A stretch of DNA of 64,000 bases from Terriglobia bacterium (GTDB taxonomy: Bacteria > Acidobacteriota > Terriglobia > Bryobacterales > Bryobacteraceae), in the NCBI GenBank assembly GCA_020073445.1, contig JAIQFE010000017.1, forward strand, positions 1 through 64,000. Reading direction: 5' to 3'. Both the position numbers and the translations under genes were made by a program. Below are positions 8,254-17,626 of this stretch, in pieces; the first letter of the stretch is position 1, and every line of letters begins with the position of its first letter. The notes beneath the pieces were generated by a model. The model saw nothing but the letters and a program-made list of their open reading frames with translations. It did no database searches and was not told where the DNA came from.

Positions 8254-9936
8254 CTACCTGCGCATTACCAGGGTTGGCCGAGGTGGCGAGTCGTTCCCAA
8301 TCCCGATCGGTAGTAGGATTCGCGAAGGATGATGGGGATCGTGGAAGATCTCTTGATGTGCGACAGCAAAGGTCACGGCGTCAGCCATAGGCTCGCCGGA
8401 GCCAAGGTTTCGGGCATAGCGCGGGTGCGCGCCGCTAGCGACGATGATGCGCATCCGGTGGCCTTGGCGGAAACGGTAAGCGGTGGGCCAGAACTCGATG
8501 TGCACATGGCGGATCCCGTCGTTCGAAGGGCTGGGACGGTGTGGGCGAATGCGGATGTAGCCGTCGCAGACGTTCGTGCATCGGCGGTTGGGGGAGACGT
8601 CGCAGAGGACTAGGAAGAAATCAGTATGTTCGAGGCTCGAGCGGAAAAACAACTCCGCGGATACGGGGCCAATCACCTCAAGGTTGGCAGCGAAGGGTTC
8701 CGCGGTGAACAGAAGAACATCCGAACGGCTTTCGAGCTGGGCCATGTCGCCCGTCGGTCGGACACCGCTGAGCCTTGGACCGTGCACAGCAGGTGTTGGA
8801 TCCGCAGGGTCGTAGGTGTAACAACCGGGCTCGCTGGGACCGGGCGGCTTGGGAGACAAGCCTCCTCCTGCAGAAAGATAGAATGCCACTGGACTAGTGT
8901 CTGGGGGAGGCCAGGAGTCATACTCACGCCACTCTTCGGCGCCCATCACATAGAGGCGAACGGGGGCGCGCAGCGGAGGAGGTTGATCTAAGAGGTGCGC
9001 ACGAAATAAGGGCAGGGCCTGGCGCACGCCTTCCCCCCAGGCCGCGAGGGCAGAATGCACCCAGGGTCCGATGGTGATGGACGCAGGGCGGCCGGCGGCT
9101 TGCATGGCTGCATAGTCCTTGATCTGCCAAGGAAGAAAGATGTCATGCCAGCCGCTGATCATGGCGGTGGGCGGCGCCGCCGCGACGCCGGCAGAGAAGT
9201 CCAGGGGTGTCCAGAATGGATCGTCGGGCTCGGCGTGGTCAACCCAGTCCTGCCACCAGGGCACGTGGCGGCCTACTGCGGCCTGGTCTGTATCTCGCAA
9301 TGGCAGCGAATCCAAGGCGGGGAGCCTGAGCGGATTGGTCCTATGAGGAATCCATCCCCAGAAAAGCAAGCCCACGGTGCCGCTGAGTTGAGGCTGGGTA
9401 AGCTGGAGGGTCCAGACGAGGCATCCCTCGAGTGTGAATCCTCCGAAGGCGTAGGTTTCTGCACTAGCGTCGGAGAGCGTCGCATGCAGCGTCACTGCGG
9501 CGATTTGGGGACCTGCGGCATGCACAGCGGCCCACGCGGCATTCCCGAGATAGCTCGTGCCGAGAAGAGCAAGCCTGCCGCAGTACCAAGGTTGGCGGTT
9601 AAGCCAGTCGATAGTGTTGGCGCCGTCCTGTTCTTCTTGAAATGACGGACGCAGCGACCCGCCGGAACCACCGGTCCCCCGGCAGCTCTGCAGCAAGACT
9701 TGAAAGCCACGCTCGGCGAAGATGAGGGCGAGGTCCCGGAATTGATGGCTGCGGCCGTAGGGGCTGCGAATCAAAATTACCGGGAGGCGTTCGCCGCCTC
9801 GTGGGTAATAGCGGTCGGTGAGCAATTCGATGCCGTCGGACATGGATACGCGAATATCGTGATGCTCGGCGATGTCACGGGTGCACGGTGCCGAAAGATG
9901 CCAAATACGGGCGAGAAGCCGGCTGCCGATGCTCAT
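8254..9936 (-). CDS. CocE/NonD family hydrolase (X-Pro dipeptidyl-peptidase S15 type)
   Basis: The 560-residue protein has the two-part structure of CocE/NonD hydrolases. The N-terminal alpha/beta-hydrolase fold has PVILIRSPYGR, the oxyanion region QSCRGTGGSGG, and the nucleophile elbow LGTSYLGNAAW with serine in G-T-S-Y-x-G. A histidine in TIGPWVHSA probably completes the triad. The C-terminal jelly roll (PEFF-like) includes LLFTAEPFAANLEVIGPV and ends in the HPSRILLP strand. Relatives hydrolyse esters, acyl amides or proline peptides; the substrate here is unknown. No signal peptide is visible, so it should be cytoplasmic. Confidence 0.9.
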   Translation of the reverse strand: MSIGSRLLARIWHLSAPCTRDIAEHHDIRVSMSDGIELLTDRYYPRGGERLPVILIRSPYGRSHQFRDLALIFAERGFQVLLQSCRGTGGSGGSLRPSFQEEQDGANTIDWLNRQPWYCGRLALLGTSYLGNAAWAAVHAAGPQIAAVTLHATLSDASAETYAFGGFTLEGCLVWTLQLTQPQLSGTVGLLFWGWIPHRTNPLRLPALDSLPLRDTDQAAVGRHVPWWQDWVDHAEPDDPFWTPLDFSAGVAAAPPTAMISGWHDIFLPWQIKDYAAMQAAGRPASITIGPWVHSALAAWGEGVRQALPLFRAHLLDQPPPLRAPVRLYVMGAEEWREYDSWPPPDTSPVAFYLSAGGGLSPKPPGPSEPGCYTYDPADPTPAVHGPRLSGVRPTGDMAQLESRSDVLLFTAEPFAANLEVIGPVSAELFFRSSLEHTDFFLVLCDVSPNRRCTNVCDGYIRIRPHRPSPSNDGIRHVHIEFWPTAYRFRQGHRMRIIVASGAHPRYARNLGSGEPMADAVTFAVAHQEIFHDPHHPSRILLPIGIGNDSPPRPTLVMRR

Positions 9937-10034
9937 TTAGCGGCTCGCATCGAGGGGGCAGAACCGCAGGTCGAAAGACGACCATGATGGTCGAAATTCA
10001 TGCTGCCTATCACCTGCTCGTGGAATTGGTCCTG

Positions 10035-10832
10035 TCAAAGCGTGACGCGCAATCCGTCATGCGCAATCCTAGCATCGACGCCAGCCTGCTTACCCAGGAC
10101 GCGGATCTTGTCAGCAACAATCCGTTCATTGCCCGTCACGATTTCTGAGCCGCAGTGAGAAAAAATCGCGCGACGGACGCCTTCTTCTCTGCACCATTCC
10201 AGTTGAGTCCGAATAGACGCGTGGCCAATAAGCTTCCCATCGCGCTTCCGTAGAATCGGGCGCGTGATTGAGGCGCCATCACCGATATATAGTTGAAGAC
10301 CTTGCAGCGCCTGAGCCTGATCATGAATTCGAACCACGTCTGGCATATAAAACACGCTGTGGTGTCCCGCGGTGATCCGATATCCGACAGCCGGCGCCCG
10401 CATCGAGTGTTCGACCGGAAAGGCCTCAAACTCAATTCCGAAAAGGTCAACGGGTACCCTCGGCCTGATCACTTCTTTTCCCGGGATTAAGCCCACTCGG
10501 ATCCTACTCCAGGTGTCCTTTGTGGCGTAGACGGGACATGAAGCAACGCCCTTTAGCCCGCCGGCATGGTCGGCATGGGCATGTGTGATCAGGATGGCAT
10601 TTGGGTTTACTTGAACTACTTTGTTTTGCCAATCCGCGCCGCAGTCGATCATAATCCGCCGACGACGCCACGAAATGAGCAATGCTGAATGCATTCGGTG
10701 TCGCTTAGTCCGGGTGTCAATTCCGCCTCGTGTTCCCGAGAACGTTAGAGTGAGAGCCATATTCCCTTGGACGATGCGCCTACCTGCGAACTGCAGAGTG
10801 TGCGCACATGTTTCGGAGGTCACTCCCGACAT
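10035..10832 (-). CDS. MBL-fold metallo-hydrolase
   Basis: This 265-residue protein carries the metallo-beta-lactamase signature ITHAHADHAGGL together with MIDCGADW before it and FSHCGSEIV near the end. Those residues make a complete dinuclear metal site as in RNase Z-like and phosphonate-type hydrolases. The start at 10832 has AAAGGGAG six bases upstream; an internal ATG at 10760 (MALTLTFSGTRGG) would begin at the first strand and also has AAGGGA, so the first 24 residues are uncertain. It stands alone between two longer spacers. Confidence 0.85.
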   Translation of the reverse strand: MSGVTSETCAHTLQFAGRRIVQGNMALTLTFSGTRGGIDTRTKRHRMHSALLISWRRRRIMIDCGADWQNKVVQVNPNAILITHAHADHAGGLKGVASCPVYATKDTWSRIRVGLIPGKEVIRPRVPVDLFGIEFEAFPVEHSMRAPAVGYRITAGHHSVFYMPDVVRIHDQAQALQGLQLYIGDGASITRPILRKRDGKLIGHASIRTQLEWCREEGVRRAIFSHCGSEIVTGNERIVADKIRVLGKQAGVDARIAHDGLRVTL

Positions 10833-11088
10833 GTTCGACTCCCTTTAGGATAGGCCCTCTAGTTTTTGCGCACACAAGCGCCCGACCGTTGACGATGTGG
10901 CTCTAGTTCAGTCAACTTCCCGTCGGCCGAAGTAAGGTGCAAATGATCGCGGACCGGCGCGCAGCACCTAAGTACGGTGCCGACGAATCGAGGCGATCGA
11001 GGTTTTGGGGAGGCGGGTTTTGCTTGGAGGGCAATGGCATCCGGAAAACCAGGTCGATCAGCAAGCCCATCGACTCATATTTGAGAAG
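10833..11088. other. Non-coding spacer
   Basis: No gene is visible. The stretch holds partially repeated AAGGTGC/GCACCTAAG words near 10935-10980, and it leads into the recombinase remnant. It may be old mobile-element debris, but I cannot assign it. Confidence 0.3.
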
Positions 11089-11280
11089 TTAGCGGCGGCT
11101 GGGGCGCACATCTTGCGCATTAGGACGGGCTCCATCAAGCGACTTAAACAGGCGCATCGCACTCGCCGTCCCGATCCCTAGCGCTTTCGCGATCCGGCGC
11201 CAGCTCACATCCTGATTTCTAAGCTGGCCAATCTGTTCAGGTTTAATCTCGACGTTCGGACGTCCAACTTTACACTTCAT
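11089..11280 (-). pseudogene. Serine-recombinase C-terminal tail, truncated
   Basis: The 63-residue frame (KVGRPNVEIKPEQIGQLR, then SWRRIAKALGIGTASAMRLF) is the typical C-terminal helix-turn-helix of Hin/Tn3-type serine recombinases. The frame stays open upstream (SGQARAMK) only to a TAG at 11314-11316. The catalytic resolvase domain with its nucleophilic serine is absent. It is therefore a 5'-truncated remnant, or at best a small DNA-binding peptide. A shorter, clearly decayed copy of the same tail is at 39468-39535. Confidence 0.7.
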
Positions 11281-11455
11281 GGCGCGTGCCTGTCCACTTT
11301 TCCGCCTGCTTGTCTAGGAGCCACCCCACGCGCCGGTTAGTGTCAAGTAAGTATCAAACGCCCGCAGTTTCGCGGGCGTTCTTGGCTTTTTGCAGGCTGG
11401 TAAGTTCTTTGGAATGTATGGAAGGTGTAGCGGGTTTCCTGCTTGACACGCAGGA
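11098..11455 (+). repeat. Direct repeat copy A (recombinase tail + hairpin + tRNA piece)
   Basis: Two blocks of this copy, 11098-11161 and 11364-11455, recur in the same order and orientation at 39468-39622. By eye the second block is about 85 percent identical, including TTCGCGGGCGTTCTTGGC, GTTCTTTGGAATG and CTTGACACGCAGGA. Copy B lacks the roughly 200 bases between the blocks, which places its breakpoint inside the hairpin. Confidence 0.75.
11357..11380 (+). terminator. Terminator-like hairpin
   Basis: A nine-base-pair stem (AACGCCCGC / GCGGGCGTT) with a six-base loop AGTTTC is followed by CTTGGCTTTTTG. It looks like a rho-independent terminator on the plus strand, although the T-run starts a few bases late. 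No intact plus-strand gene precedes it now; it may have ended a lost tRNA or element gene. Confidence 0.5.
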
Positions 11456-11487
11456 GGTCACAGATTCGAGTTCTGTCGAGCCCACCA
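11438..11487 (+). pseudogene. 3' half of tRNA-Val(GAC)
   Basis: The sequence folds as an anticodon arm (CCTGC, loop TTGACAC with anticodon GAC, GCAGG), a five-base variable loop, a perfect T-arm (ACAGA, loop TTCGAGT, TCTGT), the 3' acceptor strand CGAGCCC, discriminator A and an encoded CCA. The expected 5' acceptor GGGCTCG and a D-arm are missing: the bases upstream (GAATGTATGG...) do not pair. It is thus half a tRNA, as left at attachment sites by integrating elements, rather than a working gene. Confidence 0.75.
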
Positions 11488-11595
11488 CTTCCTTCACTAA
11501 CTACAGCCCCACTTGGCCAATGATAAGCGGGGAGGCAGTTTTTGGGAGTTCTATCTACTAACCTCGCAAAGAGGTCGGAGGATTCCGCGTCTTAT

Positions 11596-13647
11596 TTATT
11601 TTCTCTGCTGCGGCTGTGCGGAACGATGCTGTGCGCCTTCGAGGAACACGCGGCACAGAGTTGCGCCCAGCTCCGAGGGGCTGAGTTCGCCATTCCGCTT
11701 GAACCAGACTACTGTGCGATCCAGGAGCCCTTCCAGCATCATGCCGAGGTATTTCGGGGAGATGTCGTTCCGTATGGACCCGGCCCGTTGTCCGGCTTCG
11801 AGGACCGATCGTGCGCGCGTCTGGTACGCCTTTCGCATGCTCAAGATTTCCGCCAACCGTTCGGGAGAGAGGGCACGCGCCTCGGCCAGGGCCGTCGCAT
11901 GTTGAGTCTGGTCGCGGAGCAAGCTCACGACATGCGTCTGAATGCCAACCTGAAGTTGCGCGAGGGGATCGGAAATGCCCTCCGTCGCTTCGCTGACATC
12001 GTTGGCCAACTGTTCGGTGGATGATTTGCAGATCGCGTAGAGCAGATCCTCCTTGCCCTCTACGTGGTAGTACAACGTGGCTCTTTCCATTCCGAGCAGG
12101 GTGGCAAGGTCGCGGGTACTCGTCGATTCGTAGCCGTACTTGGAGAACAGTTCTGCGGCGCCGCGAATGAACTTCCCGAGCGTACCTCGATGCAACGCGC
12201 GCGATCGTTGCCGGCTGGTGGACACCGGAAGCGGCGGAAGGGAAGAGATTTCGCGCAGCTCGGGGCTGATGACACCCTCCCAAAAAATCCGGCTATAGAT
12301 GGAACTCAGATCTTTGCAGGAAAGCGGGCCCGAAGAGTGAAACCAGCGTGGCGTCCAGTTCAGGGTGTTCAAGAGAGCCAGGCGGATGTACTTCGAAGCG
12401 ATGTCCGTTCGCAGGATCCCTAATTTTTGTGCCGCATTCAGCTCCGAGTCGAGGAGGCGCGAGTATTCCTTGTATCTTTCCGAAATCTCCGCGAAGTGCA
12501 GGCGAGACAATGCCCGAAACTCGGTGACCACCGCCAGTGTCTGGCGGGGATTTCTCTCCATCACCTGAAGATGAGCGTCAATGAAAGCGCTAATCCGGCC
12601 CCTTGCGGTCTCCGCCTGGTTCAGGGTGGCGGGAAGGTCCGTCAGGAAACAATCCATGACCTGGCGGCAGATACGGTGAAGCAGCTCCTCCTTGTTGCTT
12701 ACGTGATGGTATAAAGAAGCCTGTTGAATATTCAGACGCGTGGCGAGTTCGCGAGTCGTAGCAGCGTAGAAACCCTTCTCGCAGAACAAATCCGCGGCTG
12801 CATCGAGGATGCGTGCCGACGTAGCGCCGGCGGCACTTTCCTCCTTCTTCGGAAGCCGGCTCGGCCTGCTCGCCGTGAGCTGGGCGGGCTTCTTGCTGAC
12901 CAGCTCTAACGCGATATTCCGGCCGCAATGGGGCTGGCCCTCTAACGCACTTTCGATTCCATGGATTGCCAGCCCTGCGTGTTGCCTCACCAGGGCTTCG
13001 GCCCGGGAGGCATCGCCAGACTGGATGGCGTTCAAGATCGCTTCGTGCTCTTCAAACGCACGCCGTGCACCGTCGCCTTCCACGGGAATCACAACGGCCG
13101 CTGGAGATGCGAACGCCGCCGATTGAAGACGCTGGATGCACCAGGACAGCATCGGGCTTCGCGCTGCGGCGACGAATGCGCTGTGGAACGCGGCATTCAA
13201 ATCACCGAAGCGGGACATCCCTTCCGGGGTTGGCGAGGTCGGCAGCGTGGACGCGCGGGAGGGGATCGCTTCCGCCAACTGAGCGTTTAGCTTGCGTGCC
13301 GGTTCAAGCTCCGAAGGATCCTGGATGCGCTTGGCTGCAAGACCGGCGGCCAGCGCTTCCAGAGCCGAACGCGCCAGAATGGCGTCCCGGATGTCCTCCA
13401 GCGTGAAGTGACGGGCCGCATATCCTCCGGAGGGCGCCGGTTCAAGCAGCCCTTCGGAAACAAGGTGGTCCAGAGCCGATCGCAGAACCGGCCTGGATAC
13501 CCCCAGGCGCCTGCTCAAATCGAATTCTTCAAGACGCTTCCGCGGTTCAAGTTGGCCTCTGAGGACCATCTCTCGCAACGCGAGGACGGTGCGCCCGCGC
13601 AATGTGGAAGCCCCGTTCAAGTCGTTCATCAGGCCGAAGGAGTCCAC
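11596..13647 (-). CDS. GntR(FCD)-TetR-TetR triple fusion transcription regulator
   Basis: One uninterrupted 683-residue frame encodes three regulators. Residues 17-80 are a GntR winged helix (EEFDLSRRLGVSRPVLRSAL). Residues 84-235 are a FadR-type FCD ligand domain with likely metal ligands D149, H155, H201 and H223. Residues 276-462 are a complete TetR unit with helix-turn-helix TTRELATRLNIQQASLYHHV. Residues 489-672 are a second TetR unit with TRDLATLLGMERATLYYHV. Linkers near 240-270 and 465-488 are rich in S, R, P and K. The GTG start at 13647 lies five bases after a TATGAT box, so the mRNA may be leaderless; ATG at 13629 is an alternative. The gene is divergent from the TonB receptor operon, its probable target. 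Three DNA-binding heads on one chain are highly unusual. Confidence 0.88.
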   Translation of the reverse strand: MDSFGLMNDLNGASTLRGRTVLALREMVLRGQLEPRKRLEEFDLSRRLGVSRPVLRSALDHLVSEGLLEPAPSGGYAARHFTLEDIRDAILARSALEALAAGLAAKRIQDPSELEPARKLNAQLAEAIPSRASTLPTSPTPEGMSRFGDLNAAFHSAFVAAARSPMLSWCIQRLQSAAFASPAAVVIPVEGDGARRAFEEHEAILNAIQSGDASRAEALVRQHAGLAIHGIESALEGQPHCGRNIALELVSKKPAQLTASRPSRLPKKEESAAGATSARILDAAADLFCEKGFYAATTRELATRLNIQQASLYHHVSNKEELLHRICRQVMDCFLTDLPATLNQAETARGRISAFIDAHLQVMERNPRQTLAVVTEFRALSRLHFAEISERYKEYSRLLDSELNAAQKLGILRTDIASKYIRLALLNTLNWTPRWFHSSGPLSCKDLSSIYSRIFWEGVISPELREISSLPPLPVSTSRQRSRALHRGTLGKFIRGAAELFSKYGYESTSTRDLATLLGMERATLYYHVEGKEDLLYAICKSSTEQLANDVSEATEGISDPLAQLQVGIQTHVVSLLRDQTQHATALAEARALSPERLAEILSMRKAYQTRARSVLEAGQRAGSIRNDISPKYLGMMLEGLLDRTVVWFKRNGELSPSELGATLCRVFLEGAQHRSAQPQQRK

Positions 13648-13709
13648 CAGCCATCATAACGCACACTGATTTGGAGACCGTGGCTGCTGGCAGATGAACC
13701 TAGAGATGT

Positions 13710-13723
13710 ACCAGTCGACAGGT
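13710..13723. promoter_or_regulatory. Candidate operator palindrome
   Basis: ACCaGTCGACaGGT is symmetric except at the two lower-case positions. It lies between the divergent regulator and TonB receptor genes, 63 bases from the regulator start. It may be a binding site for one head of the regulator; this rests on position and symmetry only. Confidence 0.35.
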
Positions 13724-13881
13724 TACACGGTAAAGTCCTGTCGGCCTCAAAGTCTAGTTTCGTTCCCTCTCGGGCTGTCGCCAGGTGGATATGACTGTGA
13801 TAATCCAAGGCATCCTGCAATCTACTGAAAATAATAACATCCGCCGATTTGTCGTTACCGGTCGTTCGGTGTATTTTAGGC

Positions 13882-13910
13882 TTGACACCGGCGGTTATCT
13901 GAAATAGAAT
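13882..13910 (+). promoter_or_regulatory. Sigma-70 promoter of the TonB receptor operon
   Basis: TTGACA at 13882-13887, a 17-base spacer and TAGAAT at 13905-13910 form a near-consensus promoter. Transcription should begin near 13917, giving a leader of about 70 bases with GGGGAGGGG before the ATG at 13989. Confidence 0.7.
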
Positions 13911-13988
13911 TCCTGGGGTTGCATGCAAGCGGCCGTCAGGCCGCCATGGGGTACGTCGGACGTAGATACAAAAGGGGAGGGGTGGAAG

Positions 13989-16900
13989 ATGCGTAGTCGA
14001 CTAATCTTGCTGTGTTTGCTAGCGTCGGCAGCCGTAGTTTTGGCTCAGTCCGACCGCGGAACGATTACTGGAACCGTAGCTGACCCGGCCGGCGCGGTAG
14101 TGGCCAGCGCACCTATTGAGGCCAAGAACACGGGAACGGGCGCGGTCTTCCAGGCCGCGAGTTCAGACACCGGGAACTTCACTCTGGCGCAATTGCCGGT
14201 CGGCACCTACGAAATATCCGTGGCGGTGGGCGGCTTCAAAAAGTACGTGCGGCAGAACATCATCGTGGGCGTGGCCCAGACCGTGCGTGTGGATATAGCC
14301 CTCGAAGTCGGTTCGGCGACGGAATCGGTAACGGTATCGGAGCAGTCGTCGCTGCTCAAAACCGAAAGTGGAGAAGTGAGCACTACCGTTGGGGCGCAGC
14401 GCATGATCGACTTAGGCGGGCTGGGTATCGGCGGTAGCAATTCAACCAGCCAGGGTCTTCGAACCTATCTATCGGAAATCCAGCTCGTGCCCGGCGCAGC
14501 GAATCCTGCCTCGGGATTCGTCCTGGGCGTTCGTGTGAACGGTGCGCCGAATGGGACCCAGCGCACGATTATCGACGGCGCGGATTCCACTAACCAGATC
14601 AACGCGGTGCAGGCCGGCACCGGCGCGAGCATGGACGCCATGCAGGAAACCGCGATCCAGACCAGCAACTACTCGGCGGAGTTCGGGCAGGTGGGCGGCG
14701 GCTTGTTCAACATCACCATGCGCTCGGGAACCAACCAATATCACGGTGCGGGCTACGACTACCTGGTGAACGAAGCCTTCAATGCATCGACGCCTTTTAC
14801 CAACGTGCTCCCGCGCACCCGGCGCAACGATTACGGCTTCAACTTCGGCGGCCCGGTGTGGATCCCCAAAATTTACAACGGCAAGGACAAGACCTTCTTC
14901 TACTACAATCGCGAGCAGTATCGCGAGTTTTACGTGGTAAACGACACCGCCATCACGGTTCCCACTGCAGCCTACCGCGCGGGCGATTTCTCGGGCGCGA
15001 TCACCGGCCGCAGTGCCGGAAACGATCCGCTGGGCAGAGCGATGCTGGAAGGCATGATCTTCGATCCCCAATCGCAGCGAGTCGTCAACGGGCAGCAGAT
15101 TCGCGACCAGTTCCCGGGCAATATCATTCTGCCAGCTCGGTTTGACAAGGTTTCGCAGGCCATCCAGGCGCTGATTCCAAGCCCGACCAATACCGCAGCG
15201 GCGCTGAACTATTTGCCGTCATTCCCGAACGATCGCATCACCACCAACGAGTCGGTGAAGCTGGATCACCAATTGACCCCCAAGATCAAGCTGTCGGGCA
15301 CGTGGCTGACGAACGCAACCTCGACGCAGTACTCACAGAGTCTGAACTCTTCCGAAGGATTCCCGGCTCTCATTACTCAGACGCGCGGATCGTTCAGCCG
15401 GTCCATGAACTGGCGCTTCAATTTAGATTACACACTGTCACCGGCAATGCTGTGGCACATCGGCATCGGATCGCTTCAGTATTTGCTCGATGATCACTCG
15501 CCCACCAACGATTTCAAGGACAGCTCGATCGGCCTGACGGGTGTCCCGAACCCCGGCGGGCGCTTCCCGGCCATCTCCGGATTGTGCGCTTCGGGCACGG
15601 CTCCGGCTTGCACGGGAACCGGCGGCAGCGCGAACGTCGGCGCGGGTGCTAACGTCGGCGCGGCGCAGTCCTTGACCAAGCAGTTCACTCCTACCTATAA
15701 CACCAACTTAACTTGGGTGAAGAGTAACCACACTTATAAGTTCGGCGCGGAGCTTCGCACCTTCGGTTATCCTTTCCATAATCTCACCGCCACTAACGGA
15801 AATTTCGTGTTCTCCACCAACCAGACCGCGCAGCCGTACGCGCAGTCATCCACAGTGAGCGGCGTGACGCTGGGCTACTCCTACGCGAGCTTCCTGCTGG
15901 GCCTGGTCAACAACGGCGTGGTGAATCCTCCGGCGGATCTGAAAACCGGGAAAAAATTCTGGGGGTTCTATGCGCAGGATACCTGGAAGCTCACCCGGAA
16001 GCTGACTCTCGACTACGGATTGCGGTATGACTATGACACCTATCCGCGCGAGCAGTACGGGCGCATGCCGACTGCATCCCTGAGCGTTCCGAATCCCACC
16101 GTCGGCGGACGCCCGGGCGGAATCATCTATGAGGCGACTTGCAACTGCAAGTTCGCTAAGAACTATCCGTTTGCGTTCGGCCCGCGCCTTGGCGTGGCTT
16201 ACCAGATAACGCCCAAAACCGTCCTCCGCGGCGGAATCGCGGTCGCCTACGACGGAACGGCCACGGGCAACACCGGCACCGGCAGCGCCGGCGCGAACAA
16301 TGCGTTCTCGGCTCCCGGATTCGGGGATGCGGCGATGAAGTTAGATACGGGTGTTCCTGCGGGCTATGTGTTGCCCTGGCCCAATTTCTCTGCCGGATCC
16401 TATCCCAATCCGAATTTCCCGGCGAACGTAAACGGCCCGGCGTCCATAGTGGATCAGAACGCGGGCCGTCCGGCGCGCCAGATCCAATGGAGCATCGGTC
16501 TGCAGCGTGAGGTTACGCGCAACACGGTGGTGGACGCATCCTATGTCGGGAATCGTGGCGCATGGTGGTTGAGCCCGAATCTCGACAACTACAACGCGCT
16601 CTCGACTAACACGCTCCAGGCTGCCGGCTTGGACATTAACAACGCCGCCGACCGTGCGATTCTTCGCGCGACGATCGGGTCGACGGCTGCGGGCCGGTTC
16701 CAAAACAAGCTGCCTTATGCCGGCTTCCCGACGAACTTCACCGTCGCTCAATCGCTGCGCCCCTTCCCGCAATTCACCAGCGGGTTGGCCCCTCTGTGGG
16801 CGCCGCAGGGCCGCACCTGGTACGATTCGCTCCAAGCCAAGGTTACGCAGCGCGTCTGGCACGGGTTGGAAGTGGCGTACGCGTTCACCTGGGCGAAGGA

Positions 16901-17606
16901 GATGCAACTGGGCACCGAGGGCGGCACGATCAACGACGTGTTCAACCGGTCGCAGAACAAGACGATCTCCGGTTTCTCCCGTCCGCTGGTGAGCGTGATT
17001 TCGATCAACTACCGGGTGCCCGCGCCGCAGGGTAATAAGATTGTCTCCCTGGCGGTTCGCGACTGGGCATTCGGAACCCTTCTGACATACGCCAGCGGAA
17101 CGCCGATTCTGGCGCCGACTTCCACCAACAACCTGACCAGCTTGCTGTTCCGCAGCACGTACTACAATCGCAATCCCGGCGTGCCCTTGTTCCTGAAGGA
17201 CCTGAACTGCCACTGCATCGATCCCACCAAGGATCTGGTCCTGAATCCCGCCGCCTGGAGCAATCCGACCGATGGACAGTGGGGCACGGCGAATGCCTAC
17301 TACAATGATTACCGATATCAGCGGCGGCCTTCGGAGTCGTTGAGCGTCGGCCGAGTATTCTCCTTCAAAGAACGGATGCGCTTCACGGTGCGGATGAACT
17401 TCACCAACGTTCTCAACCGCCTGGAAATGTCGAACCCGTCGGGTTCGCCGTCGACACCCACCACCACAGGAAATGTGACCGGCGTGCCTGCGTGCACCGG
17501 CGTGAACAAGTGCGCTACAGGCGGATTTGGCTTCATCAATTTCGCTAGCGGTGCCACTTTCATTCCGGCTCGCCAGGGTACCCTGGAGATGCGGCTTCAG
17601 TTCTAA
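13989..17606 (+). CDS. Oar-like TonB-dependent outer-membrane receptor
   Basis: This 1205-residue protein has a Sec signal (MRSRLILLCLLASAAVVLAQ), a CarboxypepD_reg beta-sandwich at about residues 24-108 (GTITGTVADPAGAVV ... GNFTLAQLPVGTYEISV), a plug domain and a large beta barrel. The plug has NGAPNGTQRTIIDGADSTNQ and TSNYSAEFGQVGGG; the barrel shows WGFYAQDTWK, LTLDYGLRYD and a C-terminal aromatic residue (LEMRLQF). Such receptors, greatly expanded in Acidobacteria, take up large substrates or act in adhesion at the outer membrane with TonB energy. The frame opens at 13923, but the ATG at 13989 begins the signal peptide and has a strong ribosome site. It is first in an operon that continues with a VOC protein 20 bases later. 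Confidence 0.92.
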   Translation: MRSRLILLCLLASAAVVLAQSDRGTITGTVADPAGAVVASAPIEAKNTGTGAVFQAASSDTGNFTLAQLPVGTYEISVAVGGFKKYVRQNIIVGVAQTVRVDIALEVGSATESVTVSEQSSLLKTESGEVSTTVGAQRMIDLGGLGIGGSNSTSQGLRTYLSEIQLVPGAANPASGFVLGVRVNGAPNGTQRTIIDGADSTNQINAVQAGTGASMDAMQETAIQTSNYSAEFGQVGGGLFNITMRSGTNQYHGAGYDYLVNEAFNASTPFTNVLPRTRRNDYGFNFGGPVWIPKIYNGKDKTFFYYNREQYREFYVVNDTAITVPTAAYRAGDFSGAITGRSAGNDPLGRAMLEGMIFDPQSQRVVNGQQIRDQFPGNIILPARFDKVSQAIQALIPSPTNTAAALNYLPSFPNDRITTNESVKLDHQLTPKIKLSGTWLTNATSTQYSQSLNSSEGFPALITQTRGSFSRSMNWRFNLDYTLSPAMLWHIGIGSLQYLLDDHSPTNDFKDSSIGLTGVPNPGGRFPAISGLCASGTAPACTGTGGSANVGAGANVGAAQSLTKQFTPTYNTNLTWVKSNHTYKFGAELRTFGYPFHNLTATNGNFVFSTNQTAQPYAQSSTVSGVTLGYSYASFLLGLVNNGVVNPPADLKTGKKFWGFYAQDTWKLTRKLTLDYGLRYDYDTYPREQYGRMPTASLSVPNPTVGGRPGGIIYEATCNCKFAKNYPFAFGPRLGVAYQITPKTVLRGGIAVAYDGTATGNTGTGSAGANNAFSAPGFGDAAMKLDTGVPAGYVLPWPNFSAGSYPNPNFPANVNGPASIVDQNAGRPARQIQWSIGLQREVTRNTVVDASYVGNRGAWWLSPNLDNYNALSTNTLQAAGLDINNAADRAILRATIGSTAAGRFQNKLPYAGFPTNFTVAQSLRPFPQFTSGLAPLWAPQGRTWYDSLQAKVTQRVWHGLEVAYAFTWAKEMQLGTEGGTINDVFNRSQNKTISGFSRPLVSVISINYRVPAPQGNKIVSLAVRDWAFGTLLTYASGTPILAPTSTNNLTSLLFRSTYYNRNPGVPLFLKDLNCHCIDPTKDLVLNPAAWSNPTDGQWGTANAYYNDYRYQRRPSESLSVGRVFSFKERMRFTVRMNFTNVLNRLEMSNPSGSPSTPTTTGNVTGVPACTGVNKCATGGFGFINFASGATFIPARQGTLEMRLQF

Positions 17607-17626
17607 AGCAGGAGTAAAGTAGAACT

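Noticed and set aside
11412-11487. A complete tRNA-Val gene
   Set aside because: The 5' acceptor strand and D-arm do not pair with the perfect 3' half, so only half a tRNA is present.
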